Positions 25,577 to 35,490 of a stretch of 64,000 bases of DNA are shown piece by piece. Location of the stretch: positions 62,001 to 126,000 of the forward strand of contig VXML01000080.1 in NCBI GenBank assembly GCA_009841115.1, read 5' to 3'. Position 1 is the stretch's first letter. Every line of letters starts with the position of its first letter. Source of the stretch: Gemmatimonadota bacterium (GTDB taxonomy: Bacteria; Latescibacterota; UBA2968; UBA8231). The position numbers were made by a program, and so were the translations under genes. The notes below the pieces were generated by a model. The model saw nothing but the letters and a program-made list of their open reading frames with translations. It searched no databases and was not told the DNA's origin.

Positions 25577-28371
25577 TCTAAACCGGCATAGACCGTTATG
25601 AAAGTGACGGTTTCGTTGCTAGTCTTTAGGTCCTTTTCGAATAGAGACGGATTGGCGCGTGGATCTTTACGCAGCACCCGCTCCGCTCCAATGCGGCTAA
25701 AGCGCAGGCCCAGTAGGGTGGTTAGCTGGTAGCCTTGGTAGGCCGAGGAGTTGGCTAGCTGGACGGCGATGGTAGTTGAGTTCAGGTCTCCAGTCTGGCC
25801 GGCGATGCCTTGGTCTAGCATCTCCTTTTCATCCACCCACAGATCCCGGAATCGCAGAACTTCCAAACCCCCTTCGAGGACGGTATGGCGCAGGATGGGT
25901 AGCCGAGCTAGCAGCAGGGCCGTGCCCGTCCAGCTACGGTGCTCTTGCTCGGCGGCGAGGAAGGGCGTGCGCCGCAAATATTCGCTTTTGAACTTGGGCT
26001 GTAGATCGAGGCGGCCCAATCCGTACAAATAGTCGATTTTGTTTATTAGGCCGAACAGACTGGATCTATCCCGGAGAGAGCGTCCCTCGATATCGCGTGG
26101 GCGATCCTCTTGCTGATGGAAGGTTTCGTATTTGAGTTTGTTGACGAAATTGAGATGCTCAATGCCCTTGTAATCAAACCCGATCCAGAGCGTGTTGATA
26201 TAGGTGTTCTGGGCCGGCAGCAGATCGGGCACTAGGGGCTGGATGACCGCCGATTCTATGTAGGGTGCCGGTTCGCGTCGGTCGTCCGCGATAGCATCTT
26301 CTGCTCGTTTGAGCATATCAAAGACGCGCACTCGCCCCAAGCCGGGGTAATCGCCATCAAAGGTCAGCAGCAGGTAGTCCGTCCGGTTCTGACGGCCTTC
26401 TGATGGCTGCTCCTCATCCGTGCGCCCGATGGTCAGGCGCACATCCGGTGCGATATGCACACCGGCAAACATATTGTAGCCGCGGCGGTCGGGCTTGTAG
26501 GGATAGTCTGGCAAATCGTCGTCTTCAAAGCGGTCGATCCAGGCGTTGTTGTTTAGATCGATGCCGAAGAGGAATTCGGGGCGATCTACTTCGTAGCGCA
26601 GGAAAGGCTCTTCATAGTCGGGAATAGTGTTGGTTACTGCTTCGTTGTCGTTCTGGTTGAAGTCGTTGATGAAATCGTTGTTCTCGTCCCACCCCGGAAA
26701 TATCAGCAGGTCGTTAAGCGTGCCGAAGCGGATCCAGTCGGGGAAGCGGTCTTGGTCGTCGTTATCGTCGACAAACTCGTACAGATAGCGCTGAGTATTG
26801 TCGTACTGCACATCGCCTCTGGAGTCCACAATGAATGCCGTAGTAGAGTAGGCTTCGTCAAATGAGTATCCCTCCGCATAGAAGAACCAAGGATAGGTTT
26901 GTTTGGAGAGGTTGAAGCTCCAGGCATCGGCGTCTTGAGAGGATATCTTGTGCGTCTCGTTGGCGCTAAAGAGCGCGGCGTTAGGATACTGGGTAAAGCG
27001 CTTGTTGCGGTCCCACTCTCCGTAGAAGTCGAATCCCCAGACATCAGCCCCCTCTATGGAGAAGCCTCCTACTAGGTTGGCCGTGGGTAGCCCATAGTCG
27101 AAACGGACCCGCTGCAGGTTGGAGGTGTCTTTGATATTGCCCGGTGCCCGGCGCACTGTCGCTAGCGCGGGTCGGGCGCTGTCGATGGTCTCGGGGCTCA
27201 GTGGAGGGATCGGCGTGTCGTGCCGGCCGCTTTGTCGGTCCGACCACATTTCTATTTTGAAATCGTTTCCTACCAGATAGTCAAACTCCACCTTGACAAT
27301 AGTGGTGGGATCTGGACCGATATAGCCTGGGTCGTTAAAGTCGTAGTTGAGGACGATGCGCTCCTGTCCATCGGCGGCTAGAAAGTCCGGCCGGACAAAT
27401 CCCCCGAAGACGATGGGCCATTCGGCTCCAGGCCGCGTGACTTCCTGGAGCGTAAAAACACTCTCTTCATCGGTCTCGAAATCCCGGCTGACGATGCGCA
27501 TGTCGTGGTTGAAAAGAGCCGTTCCCCCCTCGCCGTCTTGGGGTGAATCGTCGCTGAGGACGACGGCGATGGCCGTGAGCGGAGTACTGCTCTGGCCGTT
27601 GGTCAGATTGCCGGCAAAGAGATCGCCGCCGAACAGGTCGAGGGCCGTGTTGGCATTGTGGGCGTTGACCAGAGTTGCTCCCAGCTCTACGAAGTCTCCT
27701 ACTTGGAAGGTAGCTCGACCACCGAAAAAGGTCGTCTGATTGGTGCGCACAACAGGTTCGCGGGTCGCTCCAGAGATAGGATCGCTGATGCGCGAAGCCA
27801 GAATGGTGGCGTGGTACTTGTCGGAGGCAAAATCGAGCTGTACCCCGTTAAAAGTGGGTTTGGAGAATGTCATGGGGGTGAGCGTGGTGCGGATGCGATT
27901 GCCCACAGTGATTGAGTAGAAGTACTGCCCTTTCGCGTCGCCGCCGATAGTCACTGAATTGAACCAACGGCTGAAACGAGTGTCTTGGAAAATGCCGCTG
28001 CCCAGTTGCTGGGGCTGATTCTGACGCCAGTCGTAGATTAGCCAGCCGTGGCCGATGAAATTGCCGTAGAAATCGTAGAAATAGCCGCCTTCTAGCGAGG
28101 TGTTGACGTAGCGCTGGTACGGATCTCTGGCATAGTTGGAATACTTCCACTGACGCCAGGAATAATCGAGGAAAAGCTCTTGGGGGATATACCACTTCTT
28201 CACGGCCGGATCGAGCGCCCCGAATAACACGCCGGGCCCCCGAGGTGCAAAACTCACCTTACCCCCGCGTTGCATGCCAATGCGAGAATCGTAGCTCTGG
28301 GCATCCAGCATCCCGGCGCAGAGCAGGAAACAGGCTAGGCCGATGAGGAGACAGTTCTTGGCGATGTTCAC
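25573..28371 (-). CDS. Large exported protein, predicted outer-membrane beta-barrel (932 aa)
   Basis: Paralogue of the 990 aa protein. Signal peptide at residues 1-24 (CLLIGLACFLLCAGMLDAQ), then LDPAVKKWYIPQELFLDYSW, WLIYDWRQNQ and TTLTPMTFSKPTFNGVQ. Acidic motifs recur in the same order: YEFVDDNDDQDRFPDWIRFG, WDENNDFINDFNQNDNE and GIDLNNNAWIDRFEDDDLPD. The C-terminus (TFITVYAGLE) is again strand-like. GTG start with AGGAAG eight bases upstream. Its stop overlaps the start of the 990 aa gene by four bases, so the pair is made in step. A transport, docking or structural surface role is possible; nothing enzymatic is visible. Confidence 0.72.
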   Translation of the reverse strand: MNIAKNCLLIGLACFLLCAGMLDAQSYDSRIGMQRGGKVSFAPRGPGVLFGALDPAVKKWYIPQELFLDYSWRQWKYSNYARDPYQRYVNTSLEGGYFYDFYGNFIGHGWLIYDWRQNQPQQLGSGIFQDTRFSRWFNSVTIGGDAKGQYFYSITVGNRIRTTLTPMTFSKPTFNGVQLDFASDKYHATILASRISDPISGATREPVVRTNQTTFFGGRATFQVGDFVELGATLVNAHNANTALDLFGGDLFAGNLTNGQSSTPLTAIAVVLSDDSPQDGEGGTALFNHDMRIVSRDFETDEESVFTLQEVTRPGAEWPIVFGGFVRPDFLAADGQERIVLNYDFNDPGYIGPDPTTIVKVEFDYLVGNDFKIEMWSDRQSGRHDTPIPPLSPETIDSARPALATVRRAPGNIKDTSNLQRVRFDYGLPTANLVGGFSIEGADVWGFDFYGEWDRNKRFTQYPNAALFSANETHKISSQDADAWSFNLSKQTYPWFFYAEGYSFDEAYSTTAFIVDSRGDVQYDNTQRYLYEFVDDNDDQDRFPDWIRFGTLNDLLIFPGWDENNDFINDFNQNDNEAVTNTIPDYEEPFLRYEVDRPEFLFGIDLNNNAWIDRFEDDDLPDYPYKPDRRGYNMFAGVHIAPDVRLTIGRTDEEQPSEGRQNRTDYLLLTFDGDYPGLGRVRVFDMLKRAEDAIADDRREPAPYIESAVIQPLVPDLLPAQNTYINTLWIGFDYKGIEHLNFVNKLKYETFHQQEDRPRDIEGRSLRDRSSLFGLINKIDYLYGLGRLDLQPKFKSEYLRRTPFLAAEQEHRSWTGTALLLARLPILRHTVLEGGLEVLRFRDLWVDEKEMLDQGIAGQTGDLNSTTIAVQLANSSAYQGYQLTTLLGLRFSRIGAERVLRKDPRANPSLFEKDLKTSNETVTFITVYAGLE

Positions 28372-28421
28372 TTTAAGTCTTCCTCTCCTCGATTGAAGTG
28401 TCTGTCGCGTTTAGACCAAAC

Positions 28422-30686
28422 CTAATAGACCACACCAACCAAGCCCGCTTCTTCTACTTTACCTGTCCCGGCGGTCAGAGAAACGCTGAACACGTAGTGC
28501 CCTATCGGCACGAGATTGCCTTGCTCGTCTCTCCCGTCCCAAGAGCGGGTAAAGCGGCCGCTGAGGTCCTGATCTTGGTAAAGATTCCTAACCAGACGGC
28601 CGGCTAGGTCGAAGATGCGCACTGCTACCGGCGAGAGTCTCCGTAGGCTAGTAATATCGTATTGGATAAATGTCCGGTCGTTGAGGCCATCCTCGTTGGG
28701 GGTAAAGACAGCCGGCTTGGCTTTCACGTTTATGAGCAAATCTCCGACGAGGGGGCCGGCTACGGAGAGGTTGCGGGCCACTGGAGTGCCCACTGGCTGC
28801 TGATCGATATCGGCAAAACCGAGTGGACTCAAATCGGCTGCGTTGCCCGCAATGACCCCTTGGCCGATGGTCGAATTCGCTTGGCTGTGTCGGGCCCGGC
28901 CGGTAAAAGTGGTACCGAAGCGCAGGACGGTTCCCGTGAACGCCACTTTGAGCAGTGCGCTGTCCTCGACGATGGGGTTAAAGGCAATGACGAAACCGTC
29001 CTCGCGCACCTCGAGAACGCTGAAACCGTTCTGGGATAGGGGTAGCGCATCTAAAGAGGCGGTTGAGAAGTCGGCTTCCTGCACGGTACCATCTACTTGC
29101 TCTATTTCGATCCGTCCGACTGATTCGACCCGCACTGGCGTATCGATTTCAAAGCGATCAAAACCCCGGTCCTGTCCAGGCCTAGAGCGGTTCCGCACGG
29201 CGTACATAAAGTCAGTCCTTTGCCCCAAAACAGCCGTGCGCGGCGCGATCTCGGCGACCAGTTCCGCGGCAAAGGGAGGTGATAGCACTTCGAAAGCCAG
29301 ACCGCCAACGCCGGTAGCGGCACTGAAATCGTCGCTGAAAAAGTCGATGGAGAACTGGAAATAGCGCCGGGGCACGAGTGAGAAGACTTGGACGCCCAGA
29401 CCGGTGTCCTCTAGTTCCTCTTCGCTGGCAACGACCCCAGCACGCGCTTGGGGGGGGGACCAATCGCTCCAGTTGGTCAGGTCGTCGCGAATGCCGCCTT
29501 TGTCGTCATTGCTCAGTCTGGTGTAATCTCCCTGATCGATAACGATCAAGGCCTGCTTTTCCAAGGGGAGCTCCTTGAAGACTCGAAAGGCTTCCCGCGC
29601 GTCGATTTCGTCGTTGTCTAAGACGGTCTCGATCAGCGTTTTGAGTTCTTCGTCCTCTACATCTTTAGCCTGTTTCCACGGTACCTCTACCTGAGAGGTG
29701 TTGATGCCTCCCCGGTACACGCTGCTGATGATCCCAGTATCGGTTCCCGTGCCGCCGCCTACCCGAAAGAGGCGCTCACCTGGACGAATTTTGTTGAATT
29801 CGATAGGCTGTGGGTCCAACCCCGAACGCGTACGGATCTCCACTTTAGACCGTTCTGTGTCTCCCTCCTTCTCCTCCAGCCAGCGCAGCTTGCCCACCAG
29901 CGCGAGGTCGCCAAAATCGAATACATTCGAAACGTAGCGAGCTTCGGGTACGAATCCGGTGCCGAAGACCTGAAATTCGGCGATTTCAAAACCGACCGTA
30001 GTTAGGGACTTTAGACGGATAAAGCGGACGTACTGTGGTTCTATGCTGACATCCACCACTGCGTTGTCGTTCTGCGTCTCGAGGACTACGGTCTCAAAGA
30101 TCGGCACTCCTTCTAGCTGGGTCTGTGGAGTGCCGTCGTTGACGAAGAGTTCGAAACCCCGGATAAAATTGTTCTGAAAGGGAAAGTCGGGAGCTGGATA
30201 GTCGGGGTCAGCATTGCGCGGGAAGAATTTGAAGCGGTTGATTCCGAAGCGAGATCCTAGGTCGAGATCGATGATAACGCCCAGTAAGGGAGAAGCTTGG
30301 CGCATATCCAAAGCCGTAGTTCCGTCGTCGTCGATCATTCTGGCGAACTCGGCTCCACGGGAGGAGTTGAGGGAGAAAATGCTGCCGCCCCGCTCTTCGC
30401 TGTTGGCCCCCACGGCGATATTGGCTGTGATATCGGCGCGTTGCGGAAAGATCCAGTTGGGCCTGTCTTGAGGGTCAAAGTCGATGACGCCGCCCGGCGC
30501 ATTGGTACGCTCGACAGTGCGGGCGGTGCGGATGACAGTGGCCGGAATGCTGCCGCCGCCGCTTTCCCAGCCCAATCCCCGACTGCCACCCACGACGACC
30601 ACTTCCGCCATGCACCGACTAGTTATCGGGACGAGCGCGGCTAGTCCTGCTAGGACTAGTCTGGATAAGTGTGATTTTTCAAACAC
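28422..30686 (-). CDS. Secreted discoidin-like protein with FlgD-type C-terminal tail (754 aa)
   Basis: First gene of the surface operon. Signal peptide at residues 1-27 (LVLAGLAALVPITSRCMAE). A discoidin-like region holds IIDLDLGSRFGINRFKFFPR and FEIAEFQVFGTGFVPEARYV, nearly the same layout as in the 666 and 843 aa paralogues. After LTNWSDWSPPQARAG comes a beta-rich region and a FlgD-type tail (VFTPNEDGLNDRTFIQYDI, IFDLAGRLVRNLYQDQ, GHYVFSVSL). GTG start with AGGTGG nearby. The gap of 214 bases to the regulator upstream is AT-rich and probably holds the operon promoter. Confidence 0.75.
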   Translation of the reverse strand: MFEKSHLSRLVLAGLAALVPITSRCMAEVVVVGGSRGLGWESGGGSIPATVIRTARTVERTNAPGGVIDFDPQDRPNWIFPQRADITANIAVGANSEERGGSIFSLNSSRGAEFARMIDDDGTTALDMRQASPLLGVIIDLDLGSRFGINRFKFFPRNADPDYPAPDFPFQNNFIRGFELFVNDGTPQTQLEGVPIFETVVLETQNDNAVVDVSIEPQYVRFIRLKSLTTVGFEIAEFQVFGTGFVPEARYVSNVFDFGDLALVGKLRWLEEKEGDTERSKVEIRTRSGLDPQPIEFNKIRPGERLFRVGGGTGTDTGIISSVYRGGINTSQVEVPWKQAKDVEDEELKTLIETVLDNDEIDAREAFRVFKELPLEKQALIVIDQGDYTRLSNDDKGGIRDDLTNWSDWSPPQARAGVVASEEELEDTGLGVQVFSLVPRRYFQFSIDFFSDDFSAATGVGGLAFEVLSPPFAAELVAEIAPRTAVLGQRTDFMYAVRNRSRPGQDRGFDRFEIDTPVRVESVGRIEIEQVDGTVQEADFSTASLDALPLSQNGFSVLEVREDGFVIAFNPIVEDSALLKVAFTGTVLRFGTTFTGRARHSQANSTIGQGVIAGNAADLSPLGFADIDQQPVGTPVARNLSVAGPLVGDLLINVKAKPAVFTPNEDGLNDRTFIQYDITSLRRLSPVAVRIFDLAGRLVRNLYQDQDLSGRFTRSWDGRDEQGNLVPIGHYVFSVSLTAGTGKVEEAGLVGVVY

Positions 30687-30900
30687 CTCAAACCACCTGG
30701 GTCTAGGGCCTATATACTGCCAAAAAGAGGCTTAGAAGACGCATTAAACCCACCTAGCATTGATGTTTAGACAATATAAAGAGAATCAAGGAAAAACTTC
30801 AAATAAATTGAATAAATTTAAACCAATATAATGATCTCCCCTAAAGCATTTTGCCAATAGCGTCTGTTTTGAACAGCAGGGACCAAACGGTCTTATGGTT

Positions 30901-31911
30901 TTAGATAGGAGTGAAGTGCTTGGAAATACGTTCGTTCTTATCGAGGAGCTTCTCGGCCGTACTGCTGTCGGTGATTAGACAGTTGCCCCAGCCTCCTTTT
31001 AACATAGCGCGCAGAGCCTTGACCTTAGGGAGGCCGTAGGCTAAGATGACGACATGCCTATTCTGGCTTCTGGCCGCTTTTTTAATTTGTTCAGGTGCGA
31101 CCTTGAGGATCTTTTCGTCTAGTTCGCAGACAACGTGCTCTCCTTCGGCATCGAAAGCCGAGTAAGCACTGATGCCGACGATACCCCGATCCTGTAGCTT
31201 CTTGTAGTCTATGCCTAGATCGTCCATGTTTTTCCTATTGGTCCTGGAAAGGGAGCGACCTAAAGCGCCAACGCCGAGAAAGAAAACGTCAGCTTTTGAG
31301 GCTGCTTTCAAGGTATTCTGGGCCTTCTTCCTGTAAATAGGTAGATCTTTGTCTCTGGGGCCTGGCAGGATATGGGGATTCATCCGCGTTGCCCCGAACT
31401 GGACCAGCAGGCAGTTGACTAGCAGGTTCACGGAAGTATAGGGGTCGTATTGGGGGCCGCCAGCGACACTGTACACCTCGATCTGCGAAAATGCCCGGCG
31501 CAGTTCCTCTATCATGCAGAAGATCGTCTCTCCCCCATCGAGGGTGATATGGATCCCATCGCGAGCAATGGCTTCGAAGTAGCGGGCTGCTGCTACGCCG
31601 ATTCCCCGCAGGCGTTCTCGCTCGGATATATTTTTCGAAAAGGGTACCACGATGGCGTTAGGGGTTGGAATGTCTGGAGAGAACAATTCTTGGACATGGG
31701 CGGCCAACACATTCTCTTTAGGCATGGAAATCAAGTTTTGCACAAAGCCATTCTTTTTTGCCTGTGACAGGATCGTATTCACTAGACCGGGACTAATGCC
31801 CATCTCTTGAGCTATGTCTTTTTGTTTCTTGTGGAAATGGTAGTACTTGATCAATATTGACGCCATGCGTGCCATTTCGCTGTCGTTGAATTTGGTGTTT
31901 TTTAACATCAT
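30901..31911 (-). CDS. SorC/DeoR-like sugar-binding transcriptional regulator
   Basis: 336 aa regulator. The N-terminal helix-turn-helix is QKDIAQEMGISPGLVNTIL; the rest is the SorC-type sugar-phosphate-binding domain (RLRGIGVAAARYFE, YSVAGGPQ, ADVFFLGVGAL, VGISAYSAFDAEG, GVGAL and the late VVILAYGLPKVKALRAML). Family members sense sugar phosphates and regulate nearby transport or catabolic genes. ATG at 31911 is chosen because GGAG lies six bases upstream; the longer ORF starts with TTG. It lies just upstream of and on the same strand as the five surface genes, and divergent from the foldase gene, so it is the likely controller of one or both. Confidence 0.85.
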   Translation of the reverse strand: MMLKNTKFNDSEMARMASILIKYYHFHKKQKDIAQEMGISPGLVNTILSQAKKNGFVQNLISMPKENVLAAHVQELFSPDIPTPNAIVVPFSKNISERERLRGIGVAAARYFEAIARDGIHITLDGGETIFCMIEELRRAFSQIEVYSVAGGPQYDPYTSVNLLVNCLLVQFGATRMNPHILPGPRDKDLPIYRKKAQNTLKAASKADVFFLGVGALGRSLSRTNRKNMDDLGIDYKKLQDRGIVGISAYSAFDAEGEHVVCELDEKILKVAPEQIKKAARSQNRHVVILAYGLPKVKALRAMLKGGWGNCLITDSSTAEKLLDKNERISKHFTPI

Positions 31912-32064
31912 TAATGACTCCAAAACTGAGTTTTTATATCCCTGGCCTAGCCAATTATCTACCGGATCGCCAAAGGTTTTCTAGACATTTGATCGCATGA
32001 AAAAAATCAATAGATTTGAAAATTTAACCAAACTATTCTTTGCAAAACCAAAAGGATCTAAGCA

Positions 32065-33744
32065 GTGCTTATGCAAAAATACCTGTTGACCTTTCTCATG
32101 GCAGCTAGTTTGACCATCGCCTTTGCCGACGATTCTCGCCCGTTGCCGGAGGCCGGATCTATCCTCGCCATAGTAGGGAACGAAGCGATCTCTCCCTCGG
32201 AGTTTAAGGCGTTCAAGTCCCGCGTTTCTGCCGGTATGCAAGTGGGTGAGACTCCCCTAGAAATCGATAGGAACCTGCTGGAGGCCCTGATAGACATGAA
32301 ACTCCTACTCAGGGAAGCACATGCCCAAGATATCGCTAGCGATCCTGTATTCCAGAAGCGAATGGACGAGCAGGTAAAATCCCGCCTGCTCAAATTATAT
32401 AGAAAAAGACAGATCGTTGACAAGGTGCTAGTTACCGATGAAGAGCTACACAGGCACTATCGCGCTACGCACCGGGATCGCGCCCTCCGCCTAGGTGGAA
32501 TCATGGTCGAGACTAGGGAGGAAGCTCAGCAGGTAGTAGCAGCGCTCGAAGCAGGAGCCGATTTCCAGCAACTCGCCCGCGAGCGCTCATTACATCAAGA
32601 CACCGGAGAGCACGGCGGGGATAGTGGCACATACAAGCTGAGAGACCAAACAAGGCCAACCATTGCGGAAAAAGTTTTCCATCTAGAGATAGGGAAAATC
32701 TCAGAACCAGTGCCTTTTTCCTACGAAGGCCAAAAGGGGTATGTCGTTTTTAAAGTTCTGGACGCCATCTCGGTGCCGCTGGAGTCGTCTGAACAGAGAA
32801 TAAGGGAAGAGTTGATATCTTGGAAAATGGCGACTAGGACCCAAGCTCTGCTCGATTCGTTGAGAGAGGAATATGCGCCTAGGATCGTGTATAACAGGAT
32901 TCCGCTGCTGAGCAGGCTGGAGGCTGTAGATGGGTCTGACTTGGCCGATTCTACGGCTAAAAAAGCTCTCTGCACCTTCAAGGGAGGACAGATTGCGCTC
33001 GCCGACTTTCTCCAGAATGCCCAAAGGATTCGCATCTCTCCGCGGGAACTGGCAGACAGCAGTCGGGTCGTGGCTCTGCTGAAAAACATATTCATACCGG
33101 AACGCCTCTTCCTCCAAGAAGCCAAGGCTCTTGGTCTAGATCAGGATCCGGAACTACTGGACTTTCTCAGCAGGAAACGAGAGGAATTGCTCATCAGCCT
33201 TCTGCGGCAGCGCGAGGTGGATCAGCACACGACAGCTAGCGATGAGGAAGCTCAGGCGTTCTTCGACGCCCATCCCGAGAAATTTACCTCGCCCGAAACG
33301 ATCGTGGTGACCGAGATCTTGGTGCCTAGCGATTCCCTTGCCCATCGCCTTAAACGAGAGCTCCAGGAAGGAGCAGATGCGACCCCGCTAGCCGTGCAGC
33401 ACACTATGCGGGAAGGATCCCTGCATCACAGCGGCAATCTGCGTCTCAACGTTTATACTCAAGCCTTTTATCCGAGCATTTATGAAGCAGCGCAGCATTT
33501 AGAGGTAGGCGAAGTAGGTGGACCAGTGCCCACAGGGGAGGGGTATTCTGTGTTTAGGGTAATAGATCGGGGGCGGGAAAAAGAGTCCTACAATGCCGAT
33601 ACCCAGCGTCGGGCCCGGGCTTACGTGAAAATCGACAAGGCTAAGAGGGGCTATGTGCACTATGTCCGCGATTTACGGCAGAAATACTCCGTCACCTTAT
33701 TCGAGGAAAACGTGGCGGAAATGCAGCGGCTGGCGGAGGAGTGA
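32065..33744 (+). CDS. SurA/PrsA-type periplasmic peptidyl-prolyl isomerase
   Basis: 559 aa exported foldase. Signal peptide LLTFLMAASLTIAFA, then a SurA-like N domain (VGNEAISPSEFKAF, EALIDMKLLLREA). A first parvulin domain (LGGIMVETREEAQQVVAAL, DFQQLARERS, GGDSGTY, KISEPVPFSYEG) and a second degenerate one (IVVTEILVPSD, VGEVGGPVPTGEGYSVF) follow. Such proteins fold outer-membrane or exported clients. GTG at 32065 is chosen from AAGGA eight bases upstream; ATG at 32071 is the alternative. Located beside the surface operon, it may fold its products, which is inference. Confidence 0.85.
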   Translation: MLMQKYLLTFLMAASLTIAFADDSRPLPEAGSILAIVGNEAISPSEFKAFKSRVSAGMQVGETPLEIDRNLLEALIDMKLLLREAHAQDIASDPVFQKRMDEQVKSRLLKLYRKRQIVDKVLVTDEELHRHYRATHRDRALRLGGIMVETREEAQQVVAALEAGADFQQLARERSLHQDTGEHGGDSGTYKLRDQTRPTIAEKVFHLEIGKISEPVPFSYEGQKGYVVFKVLDAISVPLESSEQRIREELISWKMATRTQALLDSLREEYAPRIVYNRIPLLSRLEAVDGSDLADSTAKKALCTFKGGQIALADFLQNAQRIRISPRELADSSRVVALLKNIFIPERLFLQEAKALGLDQDPELLDFLSRKREELLISLLRQREVDQHTTASDEEAQAFFDAHPEKFTSPETIVVTEILVPSDSLAHRLKRELQEGADATPLAVQHTMREGSLHHSGNLRLNVYTQAFYPSIYEAAQHLEVGEVGGPVPTGEGYSVFRVIDRGREKESYNADTQRRARAYVKIDKAKRGYVHYVRDLRQKYSVTLFEENVAEMQRLAEE

Positions 33745-35384
33745 AATTTCTCTACAAGTGCGCGGTTGGGTGCCTCGTCGGGGTCACTAGTGGGTGGAGC
33801 GAGCCGCTGGCCGTGCAGTTTGTCGATCAAGCGGCGGTCGCCGGCCTGACGCAGCCCAATGTCTCGGGCACTGACCAAAGCTACATAGTCGAGGGGATGA
33901 TGGGCGGTGCGGCCTTTTTCGATTACGACCGCGATGGCGACGTGGATTTGTACGTGACCAACGGCTCTTCCTTTGCGGGCTTTGCCGTGGGCGAGCATCC
34001 GGCCAACCAACTCTATCGCAGCGACGGCGGTCGCTTTGCCGATGTGACGATTGCCGCTGGCGTGGGCGATACGAGCTGGTCGATGGGATGTGCGGTGGCC
34101 GATTACGACAACGACGGCCACTCGGATCTCTACGTTACCAACTTTGGCCGCAATACCCTGTATCGCAATGCGGGTGCCGGTCGTTTTGCCGATGTGACGG
34201 TAGAGACCGGCGTAGGCGATATGGAGTGGGGTACCGGTGCCAGCTTTGGCGATTACGACCGCGATGGCGACGTGGATTTATATGTGGCCAATTACGTGGA
34301 TTTCTCCCTCGACTACGAATCCCCAATCCCCTGTCTGTGGAAGAACGTGAAGGTGTACTGCGGGCCGGTGGGTTTGCTGCCAGCAGCGGATGTGTTTTAT
34401 CGCAACAACGGCGACGGGACGTTCTCCGAGTGGACGCAACAGGCCGGCCTGGAAGGCGAAAAGTTCTACGGCATGAGTGCACTGTTCGGCGACTACGACG
34501 CCGACGGGTGGCCCGACCTGTTCGTGGCCAACGATTCCACGCCCAACCTGCTTTTTCGCAATCGCCGCGATAGTCGCTTCGCCGAGGAGGCGCTTATGGC
34601 CGGGGTGGCATACAGTGGGGAAGGCGTGACGCAGGGGTGCATGGGAGCCGCGTGGGGCGATTACGACAACGACGGGCTATTTGACCTTTTTGTCACCAAT
34701 TTTGCCGATGAGTACAACGCGCTCTACAAGAACGAGGGTGGCGGCTTTTTTGCAGATGTGTCTTTTGCCGCGGGGATCGGGGCGGCACCGGCCGAATTGG
34801 TCTCTTGGGGCACGGGCTTTTTTGACTACGACAACGACGGAGATCGCGATCTTTTCGTGGCCAACGGCCACACCTACCCGCAGGCCGACTTGCCGAGGGT
34901 CAACTCCAGCTACCAACAAGGCAACTCGCTGTTTGAGAATAGGGATGGACGGCTGGTGGAGGTGTCAGCCGTAGCTGGTCCGGGCTTTGCGTTGCGCCGC
35001 GTCAGTCGTGGGACGAGTTTCGCCGACTACGATGGCGATGGCGACATCGACTTATTCGTTCTCAATCTCAACGACCCGCCCACCCTGTTGCGCAACGACG
35101 GCGACCACGGCAATCACTACTTGCTAGTGCGGACGGTGGGCACGGTGAGCAACCGCGACGGGATTGGTGCGCGGGTGATCGTTAGTACCGGCGGGCAGAC
35201 CCAACATGCCGAGGTGCAAAGTGGGGGAAGCTATTTGTCGCACAACGATCTGCGGCTGCACTTTGGCTTGGGCCAAGCCGAGCGCGTGGACCGGCTCGAA
35301 GTACGCTGGCCCAGCGGGACAGTTCAGGTGCTGAACGACATTGCTGCGGACCAGGTCTTGACCGTTGTCGAGCCGCGTCAATAG
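33741..35384 (+). CDS. Secreted FG-GAP/VCBS repeat protein with ASPIC/UnbV domain
   Basis: 547 aa exported protein. After a short signal (YKCAVGCLVGVTSGWSE) come about seven FG-GAP/VCBS repeats carrying calcium-loop motifs (FFDYDRDGDVDLYVTN, VADYDNDGHSDLYVTN, FADYDGDGDIDLFVLN), a seven-bladed propeller. The ASPIC/UnbV domain closes it (GIGARVIVSTGGQTQHAEV, SYLSHNDLRLHFGLGQAE, VDRLEVRWPSGTVQ). GTG start overlaps the foldase stop by four bases (GTGA), so the two are translationally coupled and the foldase may serve this protein. Ligand unknown; calcium binding is well supported by the motifs. Confidence 0.9.
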   Translation: MKFLYKCAVGCLVGVTSGWSEPLAVQFVDQAAVAGLTQPNVSGTDQSYIVEGMMGGAAFFDYDRDGDVDLYVTNGSSFAGFAVGEHPANQLYRSDGGRFADVTIAAGVGDTSWSMGCAVADYDNDGHSDLYVTNFGRNTLYRNAGAGRFADVTVETGVGDMEWGTGASFGDYDRDGDVDLYVANYVDFSLDYESPIPCLWKNVKVYCGPVGLLPAADVFYRNNGDGTFSEWTQQAGLEGEKFYGMSALFGDYDADGWPDLFVANDSTPNLLFRNRRDSRFAEEALMAGVAYSGEGVTQGCMGAAWGDYDNDGLFDLFVTNFADEYNALYKNEGGGFFADVSFAAGIGAAPAELVSWGTGFFDYDNDGDRDLFVANGHTYPQADLPRVNSSYQQGNSLFENRDGRLVEVSAVAGPGFALRRVSRGTSFADYDGDGDIDLFVLNLNDPPTLLRNDGDHGNHYLLVRTVGTVSNRDGIGARVIVSTGGQTQHAEVQSGGSYLSHNDLRLHFGLGQAERVDRLEVRWPSGTVQVLNDIAADQVLTVVEPRQ

Positions 35385-35490
35385 ACGATAGAGACGAGGC
35401 TGTGGCGCGGTCGGTTTCTGCGGTGGGACGGATGAGAAACGGGAAGGCCACCGCGAGGTAGCAGAAGGATGCGTTGGCACGGTACAGGAG

